DNA of 64,000 nucleotides, taken from Lytechinus pictus. Its lineage: Eukaryota > Echinodermata > Echinoidea > Temnopleuroida > Toxopneustidae. Positions 43,301 through 52,640 of this stretch are shown here, in pieces; the stretch's first letter is position 1, and every line of letters begins with the position of its first letter. The position numbers were made by a program, and so were the translations under genes. The notes beneath the pieces were generated by a model that worked only from the letters and a program-made list of their open reading frames with translations, had not been told where the DNA came from and did not search any database. The stretch covers positions 2,171,001 to 2,235,000 of the forward strand of contig NW_026974141.1 in assembly GCF_037042905.1 (NCBI RefSeq), in the 5' to 3' direction.

Positions 43301-43926
43301 TGGGCAAGGGCCTCGTAGACTGGAGTTGACATTTGCATGCACTCCACATGGTACCATTGATCACAGTCATCACATGCCACACCTCTTTGCCTCCATGTAA
43401 CAGGACGGTTACAGATCTGGCACGGATACTTGACGTTAGGTCCAGGATTTGTTTCAACATCTGAGGCATTTGACAATAGAAGAAGGGTGAGATATAGGAG
43501 TGAGAGCGCCTTGCTGTGGCATGGAATGCCTGCAATAAATGCACCAGGTTTTCTTTGCACTAGGACATGATGTAGCGTGTTCTCAATTACATCTCCATGA
43601 GAAAAATGCCTAGAAAAACCTCCCTGATGATTGGATAATTGATGAGTATGCCACATGTAATTGAATGATGAGGTTTCAAACATGTGTGGGAGAAACTGTT
43701 GGGCTATGATAATGTTCACTACAGAAGAGAGCAGAATGAACAAACACATTTGTTGAACATACATGGTGATGGTCAGTGGTGGTAATGACTCAGCAAAATT
43801 ACATATTCTAGTTCCTAGCATAAATAAGAAATGACAGAAATCCTCATAAGCTACAGTAGATCTACAGCAAATACTCACTAAACAAACTGTTGAAGAAAGG
43901 ATGCACAACTTGAAGAAAGGATGCAA
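40317..43926 (-). CDS. CR1-like LINE polyprotein: 2A, PHD finger, endonuclease, reverse transcriptase
   Basis: One open frame of about 1200 codons. N-terminal hydrophobic stretches (about 50-80 and 140-152) precede a 2A-like LSNASDVETNPGP at residues 151-163. A PHD-type zinc finger follows (CQICNRPV..., CDDCDQWYHVECM, CISC; about 169-219). The endonuclease runs from about 287 to 500 (LNINFQSIKNK, GSETWLNSSI, GGDLNLPDINW, GIGDHDIVS). The reverse transcriptase runs from about 770 to 1030 (VPIFKKGD, NYRPISLTS, DFSKAFDKVPH, GVPQGSVLGP, and the catalytic FADDCMVYA at 951-959). The frame stops early inside the LTR element inserted at codon about 1203; the true end is at 30325-30360 and 20669. Non-LTR retrotransposon, CR1 group. 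The 5' end is not defined. Confidence 0.93.
43438..43476 (-). other. 2A-like ribosome-skipping peptide in the CR1 ORF
   Basis: Encodes LSNASDVETNPGP, matching the 2A consensus D-(V/I)-E-x-N-P-G-P exactly. In 2A sequences the final Gly-Pro bond is not formed, releasing the upstream part as a separate protein. Here that part is about 162 residues with hydrophobic segments, and the released downstream protein starts at the PHD finger. Confidence 0.88.
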
Positions 43927-45895
43927 GCTAGGCTCCTAACAATGCTGAAGAAAGGAAGGTACTAACTCACTACTGTAACATGTAGGTTGTAGAATGCAGC
44001 ACAGAAGCTAGCATATGGGACTGAGCTGAGTTGCCAGAGTAAAAAACAAGATGGAGGCTGGTGAAATTATTCCTCAGATTCAGAATAACACTAAAACACA
44101 ATTCAGAATCCTAAAAAAGGCCCAGAATGGTGCCAAAATGCCAAAAGGCCCTACTAGCAACCAAAATATGAATGGTCATGCTAGATTTAGAACCAATTTA
44201 TGGCTCAAAACTGAGAGCTAAAAAATATCACACAATGTACACACACTGCACACTCCGCACACTGCTGAGTGTGCGGAGAGTAAGAGTAACCACTCGCGAG
44301 AGTAACCACCCCTAACGACTTATCATCTACTGATTTGGAATAAAATGAAAGTAGATCTACATGAACCTTCATCTTGAAAACATACTCCATCATCTCTGCC
44401 CAATCCATCAATCCATATCGACTTTTAACACGACGAGTCGACGACAACAGCATGAATATCATTCGATTTCTGAAACGAGTGATGGCAAAAAATGTGAATT
44501 TTATTCCAGAAAACTCAGCATCCAAATGCTGCCTGTTAGTCTGTGGTAAGTCAAGGGCTGAACGACTAGTTATTCATCCTAATAATGTTAAAAGAAGCAA
44601 GTTGAGGTAACATTGTAGGGCTAGACAAATTACAAGGCACCGCCGATGGATTGGTTGGTAAAAAATGGCCCCTTTAATGCCTTTTCCTGCTGCTCCATCC
44701 TTGACCTTGTAATTTCCTTTTTTGCTCTCTTCCTATCCCTCCTCCTTTGCCTTCTTTTTCTACTTCTCATTTTATTTTTCAATTCATTTTTCCTTCACAT
44801 ATTCCCCTCCTTTCCCTCTCCGCATTCTCCTTTTTATTCTCCCTCATCTCTCTTCTCCTACCCCTCCTGTTTATTTTACCGTATCTGTCTTCCTTTTCCT
44901 AATCTTTACCTAGTTCCTCCTCCACTTCCTCCCATTTCTTCTTCTCTCCCTTCTCTTCCTTCTTATATTTTATTTCTCACCATCATTGATGTTTTTTTTT
45001 TTACTAGTTAATAAAATTTACTTGTCCCCAAATGCAGAATGCAAAGACTTCCACAAAGTTGTTACAGAGGGATGTTTGTCACACGATGAATGTATTCTGG
45101 CACTGTGAATAGTTCATTGAGCTTGCTGTAGGCTTCAAATTCAGGTTGTCGTTGGACTAGAAACCACTCCGGTAGCAGAATCAAACACCTCTTACATAAT
45201 GTCAAAAGCAAGGTTTGTTGCATCCAAAGCTGAACAAATTTTAACAATTAAAAAAAAAATATTGAGAGTTTTGAAACAGAGTGCTTTCTGTTTTCTCTTT
45301 TTACCGACCAACATAATTCTCTTCATTTATTTAAGGTGGGAAGTCCACATCAACATTATTCAATATAAAACAAATTTTAACAAAATTAGATGTGAAAATA
45401 AAAAAAGTTTTAGAATTTAGTTTTCATTTTTGTGAAACCTATTGTTACTGTTTCTTATCCCCATTGTGCCATCTCATTGAACATCTCTATTCTGACCTAT
45501 CAGATGTTTCTGAAAATCGAGAGATGATGATCGTGATACACTCGATATTTTAATTTTGTCTTATGTGAATTGTGAAATTAAAAACATGTCTATGTCATAA
45601 TTGATTTTCATTATATTTTATTGTGAGTCTAAATTATTAGAGAAAATATTTAAATACTTCAGATTCGAGATAAAAAAGGAAAATTGCCCATTCAATATTG
45701 TCCGTGTTTTAGTATTTGTGAATTACGTGTAACACTTTTAAATGCCAGAATCGAAGTTCTCTTGTCAGAATTGGTCGCATTTTAGTCTGCTATAGAATTA
45801 GAATTCAAGAGGAATCCTGAAAAACATATCATTTGTTCAATAAAGACCAAAATAATCATTCAATGAAATTCATTGATATTTATATTTTTATACAG
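43927..45895. other. CR1 5' flank and upstream part of MRPL23
   Basis: The CR1 5' UTR and 5' boundary are somewhere after 43926 but no target duplication is visible. 44255-44280 holds a small perfect hairpin (CCGCACACT/AGTGTGCGG). 44690-45000 is a pyrimidine-rich T/C tract giving spurious frames. TTAAGGTGGGAAGTCCACAT near 45332 is one end of a TTAA-type MITE without a partner. The first exon of MRPL23, encoding only a few residues, should lie here or further left but could not be identified. Confidence 0.45.
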
Positions 45896-46018
45896 GTACC
45901 CAATATACCTCCTAGGCAACCCACAGAACAGGGTTTTCTTCACAGATTTCTGCATGAAGCTTGTGAAGAATAAGAAGCCTCAACCACCTAATGTTGTTAC
46001 ATTTGAGTGTGATATTCA
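45896..46018 (+). CDS. MRPL23: MRPL23 exon (N-terminal)
   Basis: 123 bp after ATACAG. It starts with the last base of a split codon (probably Arg), then encodes YPIYLLGNPQNRV and on to VTFECDI, ending with two bases of a Gln codon before GTAAGT. Confidence 0.93.
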
Positions 46019-49000
46019 GTAAGTCTCTTGTAATTTTTCATCTTTTATTTGGTATTTTTTAATAAAAAAAAGTGTACACCTAATTTACAAGAATGCACAT
46101 ATTATTCAAATTTATTTGAATGCAGGATAAAAAGAGCACTGTTTTTTAAATGTCTTGCTCACAGGCATAGGTGCCAAGACCGGGTATTGAACCCTGGACT
46201 TTCAAATGTCTAGTCAGGCGCCTTAGACCACTCGGCCATGGCATCTCGGTGGTTCTTATTAATCACAATCTGATAGAGTATAGAAGATATAAAAATGTAT
46301 CTATACTTATCATACCATTTATCAAAACTTATGGATTGACGAGGGATTAAATGAAATCTGTAATTGGAAGTTAAAATTATGATTTAAATGATTTTAATGA
46401 AATGTTACAAAGGGCCTTACAATCATGAAATAACATAATTGGCGAATTGTCATCATATTTATTTGGAAAAAGAAACCCATTAGATAAACTGTATCATAAT
46501 TTAGTCCAAGATATTGCTTTGACTTATAAATAAATCAGGTACTTATATTAAAGAATATGTAAATAATAAACACTTTCTTTAGTTGCATTTCGAGTGGGGT
46601 GTTGCAAGAAACTTTGCAATTGATCGCAAGTCAATCTCAGGTCCCAACATCAATATTTCATTACAAATTTGCAAATGATTGGTGATTTGCTTGTTGCATC
46701 AACAAGTATAGATTGATTTGCTTTAGTAAAAATGATCCATTACTCCATCTGAAATTTGCAATATATTGAAAATATTTTCTTGCAACACTCACTAAGGCTC
46801 ATATTGTAAAGAAATAATCTCTTCTGTAATTGTTCTTCAAACAGAATGACCAAGTTTGACATCAAGAACTATCTTGAGAATGTCTACAAGGTTCCTGTAG
46901 CCAGGGTTAATACGAGCGTGATCTACGTACCATTCAAGAGAAATCATAGAAACGAGAGGGTCAAACTCAGAGAGGACTACAAGCTGGCATATGTGACATT
47001 GGTATGTTTATTAACCCATAGCTCTCCAGAATAGGATGGTCCCTATACGAAGCCTATGGCAAGGCTCGACATTAGCGGGGGCCACCAGAAATTCACTTCG
47101 GGCAACCATTATTGAAAAAATGTTAAGTCTTGGTGGCCCGAATCGGGCAACCAATAGTTTTTAAAGTAGCACAATTTTTCTCCCGATTTTGCACGCATTT
47201 ATCAACTTTCTACAACTCAAATTGCAAGCCAGTTGTCATGTGCCTTTTTTGTTGATCTACACACAAATACACACACACAAATTTTGCATAGTCATGACAG
47301 TACTACCGCTACAGCATACAGTAGCTGTTATCCAGCCGGCCGCGCCGGCAGGCTGGAATGAGCTAGCTTTGCATGAAGCCATGCGCAGCTAGCTGTGCGC
47401 TGGCAGCCTATTCAGACTCAGGGAGCTGCGATATGAAATGTTGCTGCTAAGAAATCTTCCACAGAACTCTGAAAATTTAAGTCAAAGCCACATTTTACAC
47501 CAATGAAATGCCCTTCTACAGTCCATATTACTAAAAATCTGGTGTACCCTGATTATTTGCAAGCATTAAAAAGAGGAATTATGACCTCTCTTTTGACTCA
47601 AAAAGACAGATTTCCAAATGAATTAATACACATAAAAACCCATAGGTGAGTACATCACAGTCCCATGTGTGCATTTGTATGTATGTTGATACTTTGTTTC
47701 TTTCGGAGCTGGTCAATTCCAGCGTAACGGACATGACGTTCAGACAAATTTTTGTAATTCAAAGGTTTATACAGTAGAATTAGCAGTCTTTTGATAATCG
47801 CTACTGAGCTTATCAGACACATTTAAGTATCAGTTACATACACATGAAATTTCAAATCATTTCGTTGAACAGTTGCGGAGAAATTGCACTCTTTGTGAGC
47901 GTAACGGACATGACATGAAATGGACGAAGCATTTTTACCTCCTATTGGTTATCAAAATTCCTGTGAATTCTTAGATTGCATGCACCTGATGTTGGTGTTA
48001 ACTTAACCTTCAGATCATGCTCTATCCATAAAATGGTATTTAACAACAGTTTTGCAGTGCATTCTGTATTCATAGCTCAAAATGTAGCGTAACGGACATG
48101 ACACATGACGTGTAACGGACATGACAGTTTCGTCCACTTTTTGTAAGCGAATATAATTATTTTATTACAAGATATGGTACAAGTCTAATTGTTTACATGT
48201 TAAGGCTAGAGGTTGGAGACACACATCATAACTGGTAATCTGTAATATCTCCTATTATTTTGCAATTTGAGAGAAGGGCTTTTCGTACAATATTTATAAA
48301 ACCAAAAAATATGTAGAAAAATTTATTTTACACCAGTTAACAACAGTTAATGAGTATTTTCCAGTTACACCATCCGCCACACCTAATTAAAAGAGAAAAA
48401 GTTGATTGTAAAGATGATTTTTTATTCATGGCTTACTATATGACAATATACACTAGCGTAACGGACATGACACCCTTACGAAGTGAACTTCATCAGCACT
48501 TCTTAGTATCAAAATGAAAGAAATATGAATAATGAATGTAGTTATGTAACAGCAAAGTACCTTTTCTAACATTCTTAGGAAAAACATGTAGATATTATTA
48601 GCAGTATTATTAATTTAATAGCTATATCCTACATGATAATTTTATATACAATACAATGCTTATAGTACCACTACGGCACACTGAGAAGACCAAATCTCAT
48701 TTTTTGTGAGAAGAAAACAAAATGTACCAGACCTGTATAAAAATCCAAGATGAACATATGAAATGTACTTTATGATAAAGAATATGTACTTAGTATTAAT
48801 GTCAGTTTTAAGATTTTAAAAAATAATATTAAAAAGTATTTTTAAATTCAATAGCAGTACCTGGAAACCAGTCATTCATTATAGATTATGTATAAGTTAA
48901 AAGGTAATCGGAATGTTTGTAAATCGCCTCTGAGATTTTTTTTCATTCAAAATAAATATCCTGAGTATAAATTTATAATCATCCTTTCATCAAATCTTGG

Positions 49001-52000
49001 ATGTTCTAAATCTTACGATTTTGCATGCTGACAAATGTGGCTGTATCTAATTTTGTTGCATTGTCCGCGCTGCTTGTGTACAAATGAAGATACATGTACA
49101 TCATTCAAATCGTGATTATGGCTGACCAAAATACTATGATGACATAATTTATTGATCGTGCCACATTCCTTCCACAGCCCCTTTGCTTTGTGATAATATA
49201 TTGCAAAGAAGTGCCACTGTAGATTCATGGATTCATAGAGCTACATCATGTAACACAGATATCTGAATACAAACTTATTTTTAAATGCCATCACTGAAGA
49301 AGTTGAGGTTGGTGATCTGACTACTTTGAAGCAATATCATCAATGATCTCATGAATTCACAAGTTGGAATTTTATCATGCTCCAAAGTGTCAGTGCAAGC
49401 ACCTAGATAATCAATTGTATTGTTCAAACACAAATGATGCAGATTGTGATCTGAGTATGTTGCCAGATCTAGCTGCATCTTATCCTAATATTATATGGCA
49501 TACCGTTAATTCTCAGAAAAATATACCAGAACAAGAGCTGAACTTTCATCATTCACCAACTTCTAAAAATAGCTTGAATGACATGCAAATTCTAGGAGTT
49601 ATTACATCCAGCTATCCTCAAGCATTTGAGAGTGACCTCAGTCTGTGACACTGAGCCTAATATTTTGTTTTTGTGAATGCTGCCTTTTGTTATATATAAG
49701 GCGTCATGTCCGTTACGCAAAGTGTCATGTCCGTTACGCCATTTTTATGAAAATGAGAAGTGGTAAGGGAAAATGATTGCTACACATGGTAGGGGGTTTA
49801 ATTCTAACATAGAATCTGAATCTGCAGTACCTTCAGACAAATTTCCTGTAAGCTGTGAAAACTTTAAGTGAAAAACGTAACGGACATGACATTGATAATG
49901 GTAAAGAAATCACACAAACCTGAAGATCAATTTCTCTAAAATTGATGAATGGCATAAAATTTAACAATGATTTTCTGTTAATGTAAACATTAATCAACTA
50001 TTCAAAAGTTAAAAGAGACCTCTGGGACCTTATTTGCTTTTAGTAGAGACAGGAAAGACAAGTTGTTTAAAAATAGCCACATTTTTTAGATTTTGCAATT
50101 TACTGTTATATTTTTTTATGATGGAAAAAACTACAAAATTTTATCAATATTGCGATTTTTCTATTGGAAATTGAAACTTTATAGAATACTTTTTCAGAAA
50201 ATTTGACTGCCTAAGTGAAATCTGAAACTTCATTTTTTCTCTAAAGTGAACATTTTCCATGGAATTGCCCAGCTGTGTCTTTTCTAGCCAAAAATAAACA
50301 GACAGTTTCTTTCTTTGTTGTTTATAAATGACTTCTTAAACCACTGTTGAGAAAGTTTATACTTTGGGAAGGCATTTTATTGATATGAAATGTGAATTTT
50401 TCCAACATTTTGGCAAATATAGGGAATGATTTTTCTCACACTTTTTTTTCCAGATATAACTTTAGCCGTTTTTTTTTTTAGCCGTTTCATTTTTTGTATA
50501 CCCCTTCCCATTGAATATGGCTGATTAAAGAATATGTTTCTACTAAAAAAAATAATACAAACTAAAGGATATAAAAATAGAAATGCGCCATTCCCAAAAG
50601 ATAAGTGAAAATTATTTGCTAGGCTTTTAATTATATTCCAGTCAGAATAGACTTTAAAAAATATTTGTAATGGCTTCTTAATTTTCCCCCTTTCCCCATT
50701 TTTATATTGATTTTGTTTTATTCATTTTTCTTTCATTTACTTTTGTTTTTTTGTCTAAATCTATTTTCTTTTTTTCTTCTAATTTTTTTCCTGTTCTTTG
50801 TTTTTTCTTCATTTTCTTTCTTTTGTTTTATTTCACTTATTTCTTTTATTATTTTTGTTTTCTTTTTGTAATATACTTTTTGAAAATTATTTTGGTTTGT
50901 TTCCCCCTTTTATGCATTGTTCTAATTTAGCAGCATACATTTCTGTGATTTTCTCCTGCTATAATATGTTGCAAAAGAGAAAAAAATAAACTGGATTTGG
51001 GGCCTGCATAATCTAGGTTTTAGGATTCAAAGAGGAAGAAAGGAAAAATCATTGTTTTGTACATCTATCTGAGTTTGTTATGCACTGTTTATTTACTTTA
51101 CCATTTTGAGTCTGTGTCTATAGGGAGATTAAAAAAAAAAGTCCACACAATTCATTTAATCTCTTTCAATCATTACATATTTACAATGATAGAACAATTT
51201 CTATTTTACCACAAATCAATTAGCAAAGTAAAAAACAGCAAACAAGGTTTACACACAAGATGTACAAAGTGAAAGTAACTTAGTGGTCGTGGCTGCAGAA
51301 TTAATATTTCAGAATGTTTAATGTTTTTCTTTATATTTTTCGGGCCACCAAACTTCAATATCGGGCCACCAAAAAAAATTATTTGAAGGTTTTGGTGGCC
51401 TGAACGGGCCACCACCAAAAAAAGTTAATGTGGAGCCTTGCCTATGGGATTTAGGTTAAGGACCTCTACCACACAATAAAACTCATGTGATACGGCCATT
51501 CCTAAACCTTTTCAATTTTTCATAAAATGATCAAAAATACATTTAGAAGTTTGGTTTTAGAAATATGAGGTCTGATCAATCTTGATTTTAAAATGGGAGT
51601 GATTTGAAGTATAATGTAGACACTTTGTTCTTGGCAAATAATTGTAGTTTTAGAAAGAGAAGTGGAAAATTTTTCCCACATTCAGGGAATAATTATGCTT
51701 ACTGAATTTGATTAGCATTTTTGGTCATCAGACGAGAAATCTCTCAACTAAGTTCTCTACAATTTTATGAAATTTACTTAACGAAAGATTTTTGCATAGC
51801 ATTCTTTAAAAATATGTGAAGCAAATTGCGATGTAATACCAGCAAAATTATTTGTATTAGACAACGTGATCAAAGTGTTGTATCACTTCATGAGTGGATT
51901 CAGTCTTGAGCTGTTGATTTTCATTGCGATTCAGTCGATCCTTACTCCTTCATCAGAAGATTTCCCTGCATACTCTTCATAGAAAAAATAATAATTTAAG

Positions 52001-52231
52001 AATTAGTTGGATTTATTGTGTCATGTGTACTTTTGTTTATTTTCTGTTTGCACACGTTTTTCTTTTGTTTTTGAACAGGCGGAGGGCCAGACGTTTGAGT
52101 TCCCAGAGCTCTTTCCAGACACAGAGGAGAAGAAGAATGAAGAAATGGCGGAGGAGCTGAAGGAGAAGGAGAAGAACGCTGCAAAACAATTTGCAGCAAG
52201 GGGAGGGGTTCCAAGCTGGTTCGGCTTATGA
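45896..52231 (+). CDS. MRPL23: Mitochondrial ribosomal protein uL23m, first exon missing
   Basis: Three exons (45896-46018, 46845-47001, 52079-52231) join to about 143 codons with stop TGA; vertebrate MRPL23 has about 150. The protein is a component of the mitochondrial large ribosomal subunit near the polypeptide exit. Landmarks: YPIYLLGNPQNRVFF(T)DF at the N-terminus, MTKFDIKNYLENVYKVPV in the middle, RNHRNERVK and DYKLAYVTL, AEGQTFEFPELFPD, and the invariant C-terminal RGGVPSWFGL. Introns are GT-AG with phases 2, 0 and (before the first) 2. The missing start is a few residues only. A likely AATAAA signal is at 52614-52619. Confidence 0.95.
46145..46245 (-). repeat. tRNA-Leu/Ser-like SINE head or tRNA pseudogene
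   Basis: Minus strand GCCATGGCCGAGTGGTCTAA resembles box A and the start of a class II tRNA, with GGTTCAATACC as box B 40 bases further on and an extra arm between. The expected 3' end pairs poorly and it lies in an MRPL23 intron. A tRNA-derived retroposon is likelier than a functional gene. Confidence 0.6.
46845..47001 (+). CDS. MRPL23: MRPL23 exon (middle)
   Basis: 157 bp after ACAG, first base completing Gln, then MTKFDIKNYLENVYKVPVAR, NHRNERVKL and EDYKLAYVTL before donor GTATGT. This contains the RNA-binding core of the uL23 fold. Confidence 0.95.
47721..49890. repeat. Dispersed 16-bp motif GCGTAACGGACATGAC
   Basis: Plus-strand copies begin near 47722, 47899, 48087, 48112 (diverged first bases), 48456 and 49875; minus-strand copies at about 49703 and 49724. 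The core GTAACGGACATGAC is identical in all. Placement is concentrated near both ends of the element, as expected for recombinase-binding sites. Confidence 0.9.
49013..49228 (-). pseudogene. Relic of a transposase-like protein in the second transposon
   Basis: The minus frame contains LQWHFFAIYYHKAKGLWKEC followed by GTINKLCHHSILV. This loosely fits a segment seen in uncharacterised invertebrate transposon proteins with the pattern HFFATxHGKG...DGxGGTxKR, where key Gly/Asp residues are changed here. The match is from memory of the pattern, with several substitutions, so the call is tentative. Confidence 0.4.
52079..52231 (+). CDS. MRPL23: MRPL23 terminal exon
   Basis: 153 bp after GAACAG, encoding AEGQTFEFPELFPDTEEKKN, a Lys/Glu-rich helix and AARGGVPSWFGL before TGA. 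The last ten residues are the signature C-terminus of the mitochondrial L23 family. Confidence 0.96.
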   Translation, partial: AEGQTFEFPELFPDTEEKKNEEMAEELKEKEKNAAKQFAARGGVPSWFGL

Positions 52232-52640
52232 TAGATAGAACGTGTGATGATAGAACAATGATACAGACAGGAAAACAGTCGTGATTGACAGAACGAGTGA
52301 TGATGGACAGATAAGTGCCATTGCGGAGATGGAATTTATTTTGATATTGAACCATGTGCAACTAGGAGGAAGATCCTTGAAAATAATTTCCAAGGACTGG
52401 ACTACCTGCTGCAGTGAACAATGGTTATGCGATTTTCAATGCAATTTACTGTCATCTTGAAGGAGGGTTGAAGGGTCAGGTTTCCATAGTCTGTGACTCT
52501 CATTGCAGAAGACTCTTGCTGACTTCACATACTTCATTACGTGGACAAAGATCATGATTATCATCGAGTATTAGCTGTCGCCAAAAGCAGCATCAGACAG
52601 CTTTGTTATTTTTAATAAAGGGATGTGGAAATATTGAATA
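52232..52640 (+). other. MRPL23: MRPL23 3' UTR
   Basis: Non-coding sequence to a likely polyadenylation signal AATAAA at 52614-52619, followed by a G/T-rich stretch (GTGTATGTTTGTTTTGTG at about 52651), which fits a cleavage site near 52640. Confidence 0.65.

Larger units (their letters stand above)
47711..50270. mobile_element. 2.6-kb DNA transposon with GCGTAACGGACATGAC array
   Basis: Left GGTCAATTCCAGCG and right TGGAATTGCCC (inverted GGGCAATTCCA) are imperfect TIRs, flanked by AGCT at 47707-47710 and 50271-50274. The ends are related to those of 36631-40065 (GGTCGATTCCAACG). Eight copies of GCGTAACGGACATGAC or close variants occur, the first directly inside the left TIR. Relic coding sequence at 49013-49228. 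Confidence 0.88.
47060..51440. mobile_element. CAAGGCTC-ended element in MRPL23 intron, split by another transposon
   Basis: Termini CAAGGCTCGACATTA (left) and TTAATGTGGAGCCTTG (right) are imperfect inverted repeats, flanked by direct CCTATGG at 47053-47059 and 51441-51447. GGGCCACCA-type repeats occur near both ends in opposite orientations (47080-47155 and 51340-51420). Its own length is about 1.8 kb; 47711-50270 is a separate insertion. No transposase frame. The 7-bp duplication is one short of hAT's eight. Confidence 0.85.

Noticed and set aside
44630-44655. ATGGATTGGTTGG as the first coding exon of MRPL23
   Set aside because: The length modulo three could fit, but the donor would be weak and nothing supports transcription here; the missing exon is too short to identify by eye.
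44646-45011. 121-codon Leu/Phe/Pro-rich plus-strand frame resembling a membrane protein
   Set aside because: It translates a pyrimidine-rich tract; hydrophobicity is a by-product of T/C richness.
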